From: an uncultured Alphaproteobacteria bacterium
GTDB lineage: Bacteria; Pseudomonadota; Alphaproteobacteria; Rhizobiales; Aestuariivirgaceae
DNA: 64,000 nt
Direction: 5' to 3'
Assembly: GCA_945957365.1 (NCBI GenBank)
Contig: CAMFKI010000022.1
Location: 1 to 64,000 of the forward strand
In this document: positions 8,602 through 19,483 of the stretch, piece after piece
Layout of the letters: each line of letters starts with the position of its first letter
Position numbering within the stretch: the first letter of the stretch is position 1
Position numbers and translations under genes: made by a program
Notes under the pieces: model-generated
Database searches by the model: none
Told to the model about the DNA's origin: nothing
The model's input: the letters and a program-made list of their open reading frames with translations, nothing else

Positions 8602-9165
8602 TCAGCGCGCCGAGGTGATCGCCGCGTTCAGTTCCTTGTACTCCTCGCAGCCGGTGCCGCAGCTCTTGGCAATGGCGGCGAGCTGGTTCATGGCGAGGTC
8701 GGCGCGGCCGGCCGCGAGGTAGCCTTCGCCCAGATATTCGCGGGCGAGGTTGAAGTTGGGGTCGATGGCGAGCGCCTTCGAATAATAGGTGATGCCGATT
8801 TCGAGGCGGCCGGCCTTGCGGTTGGAGTAGCCGAGATAGTTGAGGACGCGCGGGTCCTGCTGGTCCTGGATGGTGGACAGCACCTGGATCGCCCAGTCGT
8901 ACTGCGCTTCCTTGGCGAGCGCGCGGCCCTGCTGATAGAGCTCCTCGTCGGGCAGGATGCCGGACTGCACGGGGGCGCATTTCTTGGTCTTGGTGTTCCA
9001 CACCTCACCCTTCTTGCAGCCATGCGTGGTGGGCGAGGCATTGCCGCCGCCGCTGCTGGCGCCGCTTCCGCCGCTTCCGCCACTGGAATCGCCGCCGCCC
9101 GAGGCGAGGGCGGGGACTGCAAGGGCGATGATGAAGGCTAGGGCGACCGGGACTGATCGTGACAT
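8602..9165 (-). CDS. Secreted tetratricopeptide-repeat protein
   Basis: A 187-residue protein with a signal peptide (MSRSVPVALAFIIALAVPALA), a glycine/serine-rich linker (SGGGDSSGGSGGSG), then a Cys-containing segment (HGCKKGEVWNTKTKKC) and tandem TPR helices (LDPRVLNYLGYSNRK, YYSKALAIDPNFNLAREYLGE). TPR domains mediate protein-protein contacts, here probably in the periplasm. The start is decided by GGAGG six bases upstream. A final Cys pair (KSCGTGCEEY) could form a disulfide. No partner can be named; the neighbours look unrelated. Confidence 0.85.
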   Translation of the reverse strand: MSRSVPVALAFIIALAVPALASGGGDSSGGSGGSGASSGGGNASPTTHGCKKGEVWNTKTKKCAPVQSGILPDEELYQQGRALAKEAQYDWAIQVLSTIQDQQDPRVLNYLGYSNRKAGRLEIGITYYSKALAIDPNFNLAREYLGEGYLAAGRADLAMNQLAAIAKSCGTGCEEYKELNAAITSAR

Positions 9166-9235
9166 GGTGTCCTCCGGGGTTGGGTCTGCTGATGATACGC
9201 AGCATGGTGCCGGCGCATTCCACACGATTTGGTGA

Positions 9236-11772
<2,537 letters not shown>

Positions 11773-11783
11773 GGACCGACCAC

Positions 11784-12287
11784 ATGAACCTCTATGACAC
11801 CACCGTTCCCGTCTTCACCCATTTCCTCAGGTCGCTGTCGGCGATCCTGAAGAAGGCGGAGGCCCATTGCGCCGCGAAGAAGATCGATCCCTCGGTGCTG
11901 CTCAACGCGCGGCTCTTCCCCGACATGTTCGCGCTGACCCGCCAGGTGCAGATCGCCTCAGACGCCGCCAAGGGTGCGGGCGCCAGGCTCGTCGGCATGG
12001 CCTCGCCGAGCTTCCCCGACGAGGAAAAGAGCTTCGAGGAGCTGCAGGCGCGCATCGCCAAAACCATCGACTTTCTGGCCAGCCTGACGCGCCAGCAGTT
12101 CGACGGTTCGGGCGAGCGCGACATCCACATCAAGGCCGGCCCGCGCGAGCTCGACTTCAAGGGCGCGGCCTATCTCGAGACCTGGGCCAAGCCGAACTTC
12201 TTCTTCCACCTCACCACCGCCTATGCCATCCTCCGGCACAATGGAATCGAGCTGGGCAAGCCGGATTTCCTGGCTGGCGGACAGTGA
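11784..12287 (+). CDS. DUF1993 family protein
   Basis: A 167-residue cytoplasmic protein with the DUF1993 signature: MNLYDTTVPVFTHFLRSLSAILKKAEAH at the start, RLFPDMFALTRQVQIASDAAKG in the first half and FFFHLTTAYAILRHNGIELGKPDFL near the end. The fold is a DinB-like four-helix bundle, a group that often binds a metal through scattered histidines; the histidines in HFLRSL, HIKAG and FFHLTTAY are candidates. No function is established. It probably shares a transcript with the aminotransferase. Confidence 0.9.
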   Translation: MNLYDTTVPVFTHFLRSLSAILKKAEAHCAAKKIDPSVLLNARLFPDMFALTRQVQIASDAAKGAGARLVGMASPSFPDEEKSFEELQARIAKTIDFLASLTRQQFDGSGERDIHIKAGPRELDFKGAAYLETWAKPNFFFHLTTAYAILRHNGIELGKPDFLAGGQ

Positions 12288-12327
12288 TCCACGCGTTGCA
12301 GAACCAAACCGAAAGGACGGCCTTGTC

Positions 12328-12786
12328 ATGAAAAGAATTGCAGCTTCCCTCCTGGCCCTCGGCCTTCTGGCGATGCCGGCGCATGCCGCAACCGGCGTGA
12401 AGCTCGGCGTGCTGGTCTGTGACGTCTCGGGCTCGATCGGCCTGATCCTCGGCGGCTCGGAAGCCGCGAGCTGCACCTTCCAGGGTCCGAACGGCGTCGA
12501 ATACTACAAGGGCCGCATCACCCAGGTCGGCCTCGACATCGGCGTCACGGCCGGGGCCGTCATGTCCTGGGCGGTGTTCGCGCCGGGCCAGCTGGCGCGC
12601 GGCGCGCTCGCCGGCGACTATGCCGGGGCGACGGCGGATGCCGCCTTTGCCGTGGGTCTGGGCGCCAACGTCCTGGTCGGCGGCTCGCAGCAGTCGGTCG
12701 CCCTGCAGCCGCTCAGCGTCGAGGGCCAGGTGGGGGTGAACATCGCGGCCGGCCTCGCCAATTTCAGGCTCGAATACGTGCCCTGA
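12328..12786 (+). CDS. Secreted DUF992 protein, first of a tandem pair
   Basis: A 152-residue secreted protein: signal peptide MKRIAASLLALGLLAMPAHA, then a compact beta-rich domain with two cysteines (VLVCDVSGS, ASCTF) that probably form a disulfide. DUF992 is an alphaproteobacterial family of unknown function. The start is set by GAAAGGA upstream. A hairpin with a T-run follows (12798-12838), then a second DUF992 gene at 12915 that shares the motifs GVLxCDVS/NVS, SWxVFAPG and GLGANVLVGG, so the pair arose by duplication. Confidence 0.92.
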   Translation: MKRIAASLLALGLLAMPAHAATGVKLGVLVCDVSGSIGLILGGSEAASCTFQGPNGVEYYKGRITQVGLDIGVTAGAVMSWAVFAPGQLARGALAGDYAGATADAAFAVGLGANVLVGGSQQSVALQPLSVEGQVGVNIAAGLANFRLEYVP

Positions 12787-12797
12787 GAATTTCTCAC

Positions 12798-12838
12798 AAA
12801 ATGGTAATTAACCCTGCGGATTAACTGCCATTTTTACC
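12798..12838 (+). terminator. Hairpin with T-run between the DUF992 genes
   Basis: AAAATGGTAATTAA (12798-12811) pairs with TTAACTGCCATTTT (12821-12834) at 12 of 14 positions, followed by T residues. It is probably a terminator for the first DUF992 gene. The internal TTAA...TTAA also resembles a CtrA site, but with spacing 9 rather than 7. Confidence 0.6.
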
Positions 12839-12914
12839 TTCGCTACGGATTTTGTCTAATTCCTGACACAATGCGGGCCTCTAGCCTTACCCCGTCCAAT
12901 AGGAGATTGAACAC

Positions 12915-13385
12915 ATGAAGAAACTTGCCATTGCGGCACTCGTCACCCTGGGCCTCCTGGCCTCGCCCGCTCTCGCCGCCAGCAAGAGTGGCGTCAAGAT
13001 CGGCGTCCTCAGCTGCAACGTGTCGGCCGGCGTCGGCATGATCATTGCTTCCTCGCGCACCATGACCTGCACCTTCGACCGCAGCGTCGGCGGCCGCGAG
13101 CACTACACCGGCACCATCGAGCGCCTCGGCATCGACGTGGGCTTCACCGGCAAGGGCGTCATGTCGTGGGTGGTCTTCGCCCCGGGCAAGATCTCGCGCG
13201 GCGCGCTGGCCGGCACCTATGCCGGCGCCTCGGCTGAAGCCTCGATCGCGGTTGGCCTCGGCGCCAACGTGCTGGTCGGCGGCGGCAACAAGTCGATCGC
13301 GCTGCAGCCCCTCAGCGTCCAGGCCCAGACCGGCCTGAACGTCGCCGCCGGCGTCGCCGCGCTGCGCCTCAAGGCTGTCAAGTAA
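12915..13385 (+). CDS. Secreted DUF992 protein, second of a tandem pair
   Basis: A 156-residue paralogue of the protein at 12328: signal peptide MKKLAIAALVTLGLLASPALA, two cysteines (LSCNVSAG, MTCTFD), then SWVVFAPGKISRGALAGTYAG and a C-terminal GLGANVLVGGGNKSIALQPLSVQ. The strong AGGAGA ribosome binding site and the isolated transcript (a hairpin before it, a terminator after it) suggest high, separately controlled expression. The function of DUF992 is unknown; an envelope role is likely from the export signal. Confidence 0.93.
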   Translation: MKKLAIAALVTLGLLASPALAASKSGVKIGVLSCNVSAGVGMIIASSRTMTCTFDRSVGGREHYTGTIERLGIDVGFTGKGVMSWVVFAPGKISRGALAGTYAGASAEASIAVGLGANVLVGGGNKSIALQPLSVQAQTGLNVAAGVAALRLKAVK

Positions 13386-13408
13386 ATCCCTTCGGATTTC
13401 TGCGACAG

Positions 13409-13434
13409 GGCCCGGCGGCGACGCCGGGCCTTTT
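13409..13434 (+). terminator. Rho-independent terminator after DUF992
   Basis: A perfect 8-bp GGCCCGGC / GCCGGGCC stem (13409-13416, 13423-13430) is followed by TTTT. Confidence 0.85.
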
Positions 13435-13571
13435 GCATTTCGGAATTCGCTTGCCGGGCGCAGGCAACGGAGTCAGTCTTTGACCCGTGGAACCGCCCCG
13501 GCGTGGTGACACGGGTAGAAGAGGGCGGTCCTTCGCTGCACTGAGTTTCAGCAGTCAAAGGAGCATTGTCC

Positions 13572-15623
13572 ATGGATACCCAAACCGGCAGAAGGCCCCA
13601 GGGCTCGCGGTGCGTCGCACTGGTGGGCCCCTATCTCAGCGGCAAGACCACACTCCTCGAAGCCATCCTGTTCCGCACCGGCGCCATTGCGCGCCAGGGC
13701 CGCGTGTCCGACAAGTCCTCGGTCGGCGATGCGGCACCCGAAGCGCGCGCCCATGGCATGTCGATCGAACTCAACGCCGCCACCACCAGCTATCTGGGCG
13801 ACAGCTACACCTTCCTCGATTGTCCGGGTTCGGTCGAATTCGCGCAGGACCAGCGCGCGGCACTTGCCGGTGCCGACGTCGCGGTCGTCGTCTGCGAGGC
13901 CGACGACAAGAAGGCGCCCGCGCTGCAGCTGATTCTGAAGCAGCTGGACGAGATCAACCTTCCCCGCATCCTGTTCATCAACAAGGTGGACAAGTCCGAT
14001 TCATCGCCGCGCAACGTGCTCGAGTGGCTGCAGCCCGCGTCCTCGAAGCCCCTGATCCTGCGCCAGCTGCCGATCATGAAGGGCTCGATCGTCACGGGCT
14101 TCGTCGACCTCGCCCTGGAGCGCGCCTTCGTCTACCAGGAGCATCTCGAGAGCAAGCTCATCGACATGCCCGCCGAGATGGCGGAACTCGAGAAGTCGCA
14201 GCGCTTCGCCATGCTGGAGCGCCTGGCCGACCACGACGACGAGCTGATGGAGCAGCTGCTCTCCGACATGGAGCCGCCGCGCGACCGCATCTTCACCGAT
14301 CTCGCCAGCGAACTGGCCGATGGCTTCATCACGCCGGTGCTGTTCGGCTCGGCCGAGCACGGCACCGGCATCGAGCGCCTGCTCAAGGCGCTGCGCCACG
14401 AGGCGCCGGGCATTGCCGAAACGGCGAAGCGGCTGGGCCTCAAGCCCAATGGCACCACGATCCAGGTGCTCAAGACCTTCCACACTGCGCATGGCGGCAA
14501 GCTCTCCCTGTCGCGCGTGCTTGCGGGCGAGGTTGCCGATGGCGCCGTGCTCTATGGCGCGCAGGGCCAGGACACGCGGGTGGCCGGCGTCTTCACCCTG
14601 ATGGGTGCTGTGCCCGGCAAGGTGCAGAAGGCGACGGCGGGCGATACCGTAGCGCTGGGCCGTCTCGACGGGGCGCGCACCGGGGAGACGCTGTCCGCCA
14701 CGAAGGGCAACACGGCGCAGCTGGTGAAGCTCGAGACCGCGCCCGGCGTCTATGGCTTCGCCATCTCGGTTGCCGACCGCAAGGACGAGGTGAAGCTGAC
14801 GAGCGCCATCGCCAAGCTGGTCGAGGAAGACCCTTCGCTGTCGCTCGAGCATAATCACGACACGCATGAAATGGTGCTGTGGGGGCAGGGCGAGATGCAC
14901 CTGCGCGTGGCGCTGGAGAAGCTCATGGGCAAGTTCGGCGTCCATGCCAGCGCCAAGCCGCGCCGCATCGCCTACAAGGAGACGATCCGCAAGCCCGTGC
15001 AGATCCGCGGCCGCCACAAGAAGCAGTCGGGCGGGCACGGGCAATATGGCGACGTGGTGGTGGAGATCGCACCGCTGCCGCGGGGCTCGGGCTTTCAGTT
15101 CACCGACACGATCACCGGCGGCGTGGTGCCCAAGCAATATATTCCCGCCGTCGAGCAGGGCGTGCGCGAATGGATGGGGCACGGACCCCTGGGCTTTCCC
15201 GTGGTCGATTTCGGGGTGAACCTGTCGGACGGCTCGTACCACGACGTCGACTCCTCCGAAATGGCGTTCAAGACGGCGGCGCGCATCGCCATGACCGACG
15301 GCATGCCGCAATGCGCGCCGGTGCTGCTCGAACCCATCGTGCTGGTCGAGATCCACAGCCCGAGCGATGCCACCTCGCGCATCAACCAGATCGTGACCGG
15401 CCATCGCGGGCAGCTGCTCGGCTATGACGGTCGCGACGGCTGGCCGGGCTGGGACACGGTGAAGGCCCACATGCCGGAATCCGAAATGGCCTCGCTGATC
15501 ATCGAGCTGCGCTCGGCCACCTCGGGTGTCGGCACCTTCACCTTCACGCTCGACCACATGGCCGAACTCACGGGCCGCGCCGCCGAGCAGGTGGTGGCGG
15601 GCCGCAAGGCCGAGGCGGCCTGA
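13572..15623 (+). CDS. Elongation factor G-like GTPase (divergent paralogue)
   Basis: A 683-residue translational GTPase with the EF-G domain order: G domain, beta-barrel, domains III-V. The P-loop is GPYLSGKTT and the base-recognition motif is NKVD. Domain IV carries the KKQSGGHGQYGDVV segment typical of EF-G. It departs from canonical EF-G: the first G motif lacks the usual AHVDAGKTT, and switch II reads DCPGSVEF where EF-G has DTPGHVDF, so the His that activates water for GTP hydrolysis is replaced by Ser. It is not in a str operon with rpsG and tuf, so it is an accessory EF-G2-like factor, possibly for recycling or stress. The ATG two codons inside the TTG-initiated frame is chosen. Confidence 0.9.
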   Translation: MDTQTGRRPQGSRCVALVGPYLSGKTTLLEAILFRTGAIARQGRVSDKSSVGDAAPEARAHGMSIELNAATTSYLGDSYTFLDCPGSVEFAQDQRAALAGADVAVVVCEADDKKAPALQLILKQLDEINLPRILFINKVDKSDSSPRNVLEWLQPASSKPLILRQLPIMKGSIVTGFVDLALERAFVYQEHLESKLIDMPAEMAELEKSQRFAMLERLADHDDELMEQLLSDMEPPRDRIFTDLASELADGFITPVLFGSAEHGTGIERLLKALRHEAPGIAETAKRLGLKPNGTTIQVLKTFHTAHGGKLSLSRVLAGEVADGAVLYGAQGQDTRVAGVFTLMGAVPGKVQKATAGDTVALGRLDGARTGETLSATKGNTAQLVKLETAPGVYGFAISVADRKDEVKLTSAIAKLVEEDPSLSLEHNHDTHEMVLWGQGEMHLRVALEKLMGKFGVHASAKPRRIAYKETIRKPVQIRGRHKKQSGGHGQYGDVVVEIAPLPRGSGFQFTDTITGGVVPKQYIPAVEQGVREWMGHGPLGFPVVDFGVNLSDGSYHDVDSSEMAFKTAARIAMTDGMPQCAPVLLEPIVLVEIHSPSDATSRINQIVTGHRGQLLGYDGRDGWPGWDTVKAHMPESEMASLIIELRSATSGVGTFTFTLDHMAELTGRAAEQVVAGRKAEAA

Positions 15624-15632
15624 CGTCCAGTC

Positions 15633-15662
15633 GTCTTCTCCCGCCGTGAGGCGGGGGAAGAC
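15633..15662. terminator. Hairpin between convergent genes
   Basis: GTCTTCTCCCGCC and GGCGGGGGAAGAC form a long stem with the loop GTGA. There is no T-run. It lies between the ends of the EF-G-like and M24 genes and may end both transcripts, or be a family A-like repeat half. Confidence 0.5.
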
Positions 15663-15710
15663 CGCCCTCCATTCCGGCAGGCCGATCGAGGAGCGGCACG
15701 CGCCTGTCCG

Positions 15711-17090
15711 TCAGCGCATCGCCATCGCCTTGCCCGGCGCCAGCCAGAAGGGTGGCAGCCAGGCGGGCATGCTGGACAGCGGCAGGACGTCCGGCCTGAG
15801 CGCGATGCCCAGCACCTCGCGCATGAAGCGCTGGCGCCCGGCGATGCGCGACCATGCTTCGGGGTGGCGTTCGGCGATCTCGTCTCGCAGCGCCGCGTCG
15901 GCCAGCGCGATGCCGTCCTCGATGTTGGAGGTGAAGTAGTCGGTGCCGGTGGCGGGAATGATGTCGCATTGCAGCGCCATGCCGGAGCGCAACGTCATGC
16001 GTGAAGCTTCACGTATCGGCGAATGCACCCATTCGTCGAGATGGATCAGATGGCCGGGATTGAGGCCGATGCCGAAGAAGGGGTCCGACAGGCGTGACAT
16101 GACGGCCTCGTAGACCGCACCGCCCGTGACGCCGATGCCGACCGTCTCGTACCACGCGACTGCGGCCGTGAAGTAAGGGGCCACGAGCCGGGCGACATAG
16201 TCGGCGATGCCCGGCGGCAGATCCGCCGCCGTTTCCGCGACGAAGCCGGCGCGGCAGTTGAGCGCGCCGGGAAGGCCGTGGCCCAGCACGATCGGGTCGC
16301 CGCGCGCGATGACGCGGCTCGAGGGGCTGCACAGGCCATAGCGGGCGCGGGGGCCCGAACTCATGTTGACGTGGACCGACAGCATGGACCCGTCGAGACG
16401 CAAGTGGCGGCACGCTTCGTACTCGGTCATGCCGGGTTTGACGGCGCGGATGACGTCACGGATGGCGGAGGAGGTCTTGGTCGCGGCATATTCGAAGCAG
16501 GCGATCTGGTCGGCCTCGTTCAGGCAGCGCAGGCCGCGTTCCGGGTGCATGAAGAGGAGGGCGGCATTGCGCAGCGTGCCGAAGCCTTTCAGCGTCTCGA
16601 CCAGGTAATGCGGCGTCTCGAACCACTGGGGGTCGAACGCGCCATCGGCACTCTCGAAGCCCTTCCAGCCGGCAAGGCCGATGGTCTTCGCGCCGGTCAG
16701 CCCCGCCTCCCGCAGCAAGTCCGCCAGGGGGCGGTATCGGTCGCGGGGCTGGCCCATCAGGCTCAGGGGCTGCCACAGGCGGCGCTCGAACAGGCCAGGC
16801 GCCGCCTCGGCATAGGGGAAGCCCTCGTTGCCGGTGAAGAGCACCGGCGTTCGCCCCGGCATGACCAGCAGCAGCGCCTCCTCGAAACGCGGGTCATGGC
16901 CGGTGGCCCAGCAGATGTTCGCCATGTGCTCGCGGTCGCCATAGATCACCAGGGCGTCGAGCCGGTCTTGCGCCATGCGGGCGGCGAGCCGCTCCAGCCT
17001 CGCGGCATAGAGCGCCCGCCCGAGCGACGGTTCGGCCACCGGGGCCCCGAAATCCGGGAGGTCGATGTCGGTCAGGACGGCATGGGGCAT
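15711..17090 (-). CDS. M24-fold (Xaa-Pro peptidase-like) protein lacking metal ligands
   Basis: A 459-residue protein with an N-terminal creatinase-like domain (LARALY...DALVIYGDREHMANICWATGHDPRFEE) and a C-terminal pita-bread M24 domain. Active M24 enzymes bind two metals through Asp, Asp, His, Glu, Glu. Here the first Asp region reads LGHGLPGALNCRAGF in place of the usual DAG...DxTR, so both aspartates are missing. The His (NPGHLIHLDEW) and a late Glu (SNIEDG) remain, and the fourth ligand appears as Asp (LQCDIIP). Hydrolase activity is therefore doubtful, and it may have another ligand-binding or enzymatic role. It is monocistronic and divergent from msrP. Confidence 0.8.
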   Translation of the reverse strand: MPHAVLTDIDLPDFGAPVAEPSLGRALYAARLERLAARMAQDRLDALVIYGDREHMANICWATGHDPRFEEALLLVMPGRTPVLFTGNEGFPYAEAAPGLFERRLWQPLSLMGQPRDRYRPLADLLREAGLTGAKTIGLAGWKGFESADGAFDPQWFETPHYLVETLKGFGTLRNAALLFMHPERGLRCLNEADQIACFEYAATKTSSAIRDVIRAVKPGMTEYEACRHLRLDGSMLSVHVNMSSGPRARYGLCSPSSRVIARGDPIVLGHGLPGALNCRAGFVAETAADLPPGIADYVARLVAPYFTAAVAWYETVGIGVTGGAVYEAVMSRLSDPFFGIGLNPGHLIHLDEWVHSPIREASRMTLRSGMALQCDIIPATGTDYFTSNIEDGIALADAALRDEIAERHPEAWSRIAGRQRFMREVLGIALRPDVLPLSSMPAWLPPFWLAPGKAMAMR

Positions 17091-17212
17091 GGCGCACCTC
17101 CTCAGCCGTGGGAGCCTAGCCGCGATCTGCCTCTCCGGAAAGTGATCGGGGCTTGATTGGCCAGCATTGGCGGGATGGGCCTATGGTGCTCGCAACAGAG
17201 GAGACGAGTGAA

Positions 17213-18175
17213 ATGTTGATCAAGCGCAATCGGGGCTGGGAAATTCCGGAGGCGCGCGTCACGCCGGAGCATGTGTTCTTCAACCGCCGCCAGCTCATGG
17301 CCGCCGGCGCCGGCGCCCTGGCGCTTGCCGCGGTGAGGCCAGCCCGGGCGGCGGATGACCCGTCGGCTTCGCTCTACCCCGCCAAGCGCAATCCCGCCTA
17401 TGGCGATGCCGGCCGTCCGGTGACCGGCGAGGCGGATAACTCGACCTTCAACAACTATTACGAATTCGGCACCTCGAAACAGATTTCGGACGCCGCCATG
17501 GCCCTGCCCATCCGGCCATGGTCCATCGCCATCGACGGCGAGGTCGAGAAGCCCATGACCATCGCCATCGACGACCTGTTCAAGCAGGTCACCTTCGAGG
17601 AGCGCATCTACCGGCACCGTTGCGTCGAGGCCTGGTCGATGGTGGTGCCATGGACGGGTTTCCCGCTGAAGCGCCTGGTCGAGATCGCCAAGCCCAACTC
17701 CAACGCCAAGTACGTGCGCTTCGAGACCTTCAACAAGCCCGATGTTGCGGTGGGCCAGAAGGACGGCTTGTTCACCTCGTTCCCGTGGCCCTACATCGAG
17801 GGCGTCACCATGGCCGAGGCGATGAACGACCTGCCGCTGATGGTGACCGGCGCCTATGGCAAGCCCTTGCCCAATTCCATGGGCTCGCCGCTGCGCCTGC
17901 ATCTCCCCTGGAAGTATGGCTTCAAGTCGATCAAGGGCATCGTCAAGGTGAGCTTCGTCAGCGAGCGGCCGCTGAGCTTCTGGGAGCAGCTGGGGCCGGA
18001 GGAATATGGCTTCTGGGCCAACGTCAACCCGGAGGTGCCGCATCCGCGCTGGAGCCAGGCCACGGAAGAGGTGCTCGGCACCGGCGAGCGCGTGCCCACG
18101 GTGCTCTTCAACGGCTATGGCGCGCAGGTCGCTGACCTCTACAAGGGCCTCGATGCCGAGAAGCTGTACATGTGA
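17213..18175 (+). CDS. msrP: Protein-methionine-sulfoxide reductase catalytic subunit MsrP
   Basis: MsrP (YedY) is a periplasmic molybdopterin enzyme that repairs oxidised methionines in envelope proteins, taking electrons from the membrane haem protein MsrQ. The 320-residue product has a twin-arginine signal (FFNRRQLMAAGAGALALAA), the molybdenum-ligating Cys in YRHRCVEAWSMVVPW, and the conserved PLPNSMGSPLRLHLPWKYGFKSIK. The start at MLIKRNRGWEIPE agrees with the family. msrQ, usually the next gene, is not found here: a hairpin and repeat-rich DNA follow. MsrQ must be encoded elsewhere or be replaced. Confidence 0.94.
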   Translation: MLIKRNRGWEIPEARVTPEHVFFNRRQLMAAGAGALALAAVRPARAADDPSASLYPAKRNPAYGDAGRPVTGEADNSTFNNYYEFGTSKQISDAAMALPIRPWSIAIDGEVEKPMTIAIDDLFKQVTFEERIYRHRCVEAWSMVVPWTGFPLKRLVEIAKPNSNAKYVRFETFNKPDVAVGQKDGLFTSFPWPYIEGVTMAEAMNDLPLMVTGAYGKPLPNSMGSPLRLHLPWKYGFKSIKGIVKVSFVSERPLSFWEQLGPEEYGFWANVNPEVPHPRWSQATEEVLGTGERVPTVLFNGYGAQVADLYKGLDAEKLYM

Positions 18176-18180
18176 AAGAA

Positions 18181-18207
18181 AAAGGCCAGTCGAAGCGACC
18201 GGCCTTT
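18181..18207 (+). terminator. Terminator after msrP
   Basis: AAAGGCC-A-GTCG and CGAC-C-GGCCTTT form a stem around the loop AAG, just after the msrP stop. Confidence 0.75.
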
Positions 18208-18588
18208 GAAGTTACCCGTTCCCCCTCGTCTCCGAGGGATTGGTCCCGTCCGCCCGATCAGGGGTGAGGGGCGAAGACCCTTTGCCGCTCCGCAAGGGGA
18301 GACAGTGGAGCGGCGAAATCCGCACCGGAATGCGCGGCGAGGGCAAGGATGGCTTTCGCCGCGCCATTCGACAAGCTTGGCGCGTACATGGGAGCCATGA
18401 CGCGGCGGAATGCGCCTTCTCGTCCTCTCCCGCTTCAGCGCGAGAGGAAGGGGCCCCGACGCAGTCGGGGTAGGTGAGGGAATGACGGCTCCATCGGGGC
18501 AGCGTCATTCAATTCCCCTCATCTCCCCGTTGCGTGCCGCAACGGGTCCCTTCTTCTCCCGCTGAAGAAGCGGGAGAAGACAAAGATG
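18208..18588. other. Intergenic, palindrome-rich, no gene seen
   Basis: This stretch holds short dyads (for example ccccgttgcgtgccgcaacggg near 18525-18546). A CTTCTCCCGCT / AGCGGGAGAAG hairpin at 18553-18579 lies just past the lsrB stop and may terminate it. It looks like remnants of dispersed repeats. No ORF here has convincing composition. Confidence 0.5.
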
Positions 18589-19476
18589 CTAGAAGCTCCA
18601 CTCCTTGGCCTTCGCCACCAGGAAGTCGCGGAACACGGTCACGCGCTTGGTGTCCTTCAGCTCTTCGGGATAGACGAAGTAGGTGTCGAACTCCGGCGTC
18701 TCCACCGGCACGTCGATCTGCACCAGGCCTGAATCTTCCGGCACGATGTAGTCGGCGAGCGAGGCGATGCCCATGCCGGCCTGCACGGCGCGGCGCAGGC
18801 CATAGGCATTGTTGACGCGCAGCGCGACGGGGCGGGGCTCGCCCTCGGGACGGCCCACGTATTCCAGCCAGTTGACCGGCGTGAGATAGTTGGGCGCCTG
18901 GCCGAAGGTGAGGATCTTGTGCTTGTCGAGCTCCTCGAGCGACTTCGGGATGCCGTGCTTCTTGAGATAGTCCGCCGACGCGTAGAGGTGGTGATGCACG
19001 GTGAACAGCTTCCTCTGGATGAGGTCCGGCTGGGTCGGGCGCCGCAGCCTGACTGCGACATCGGCCTCGCGCATCGAGAGGTCGAGTTCGCGGTCGTCGA
19101 GCAGCAGCGTCACCGCGATGTCCGGATAGATTTCCGAGAATTCCTTGAGCCGCGGCGTGAGCCATACGGAGCCCAGCCCCACCGTGGTGGTGATGCGCAG
19201 CTCGCCCGACGGCTTCTCCTTCGAATCCATCAGCCGCGTCTGCGCGGCGGTGAGCTTGGTGAACACCTCATGCGCCGTGCGGTAGAGCATCTCGCCCTGC
19301 TCGGTGAGGATGAGGCCGCGCGCATGGCGGTGGAACAGCGGCACGTTCAAGGCATCTTCCAGCGCCGAGATCTGCCGGCTCACCGCCGACTGCGACAGGC
19401 CGAGCTCATGCCCGGCATGGGTGAAGCTGCCGGCATCCGCCACCGCGTGGAAGATCCTCAGCTTGTCCCAGTCCAT
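18589..19476 (-). CDS. lsrB: LysR-type regulator of the LsrB/VtlR group
   Basis: A 295-residue LysR regulator: a winged helix-turn-helix at residues 1-60 (DKLRIFHAVADAGSFTHAG, LSQSAVSRQISALED, HRHARGLILTEQGE) and a co-inducer-binding domain. The N-terminus and the position directly after trxB match LsrB of Sinorhizobium and VtlR of Brucella, which control envelope, redox and small-RNA functions. No cysteine is present anywhere, whereas cysteine-based redox sensing has been reported for LsrB. The start at MDWDKLR lies 7 bases after the trxB stop; an earlier ATG would overlap trxB by 14 bases. It is probably co-transcribed with trxB. Confidence 0.85.
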   Translation of the reverse strand: MDWDKLRIFHAVADAGSFTHAGHELGLSQSAVSRQISALEDALNVPLFHRHARGLILTEQGEMLYRTAHEVFTKLTAAQTRLMDSKEKPSGELRITTTVGLGSVWLTPRLKEFSEIYPDIAVTLLLDDRELDLSMREADVAVRLRRPTQPDLIQRKLFTVHHHLYASADYLKKHGIPKSLEELDKHKILTFGQAPNYLTPVNWLEYVGRPEGEPRPVALRVNNAYGLRRAVQAGMGIASLADYIVPEDSGLVQIDVPVETPEFDTYFVYPEELKDTKRVTVFRDFLVAKAKEWSF

Positions 19477-19483
19477 CACCGAA

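Noticed and set aside
12798..12834. CtrA binding site between the DUF992 genes
   Set aside because: TTAA repeats are 9 bases apart, not 7, and lie in a hairpin with a T-run, so a terminator is the simpler reading.
14001..15557. A 518-codon minus-strand ORF
   Set aside because: Antisense shadow of the EF-G-like gene, with His/Arg-rich composition and no ribosome binding site.
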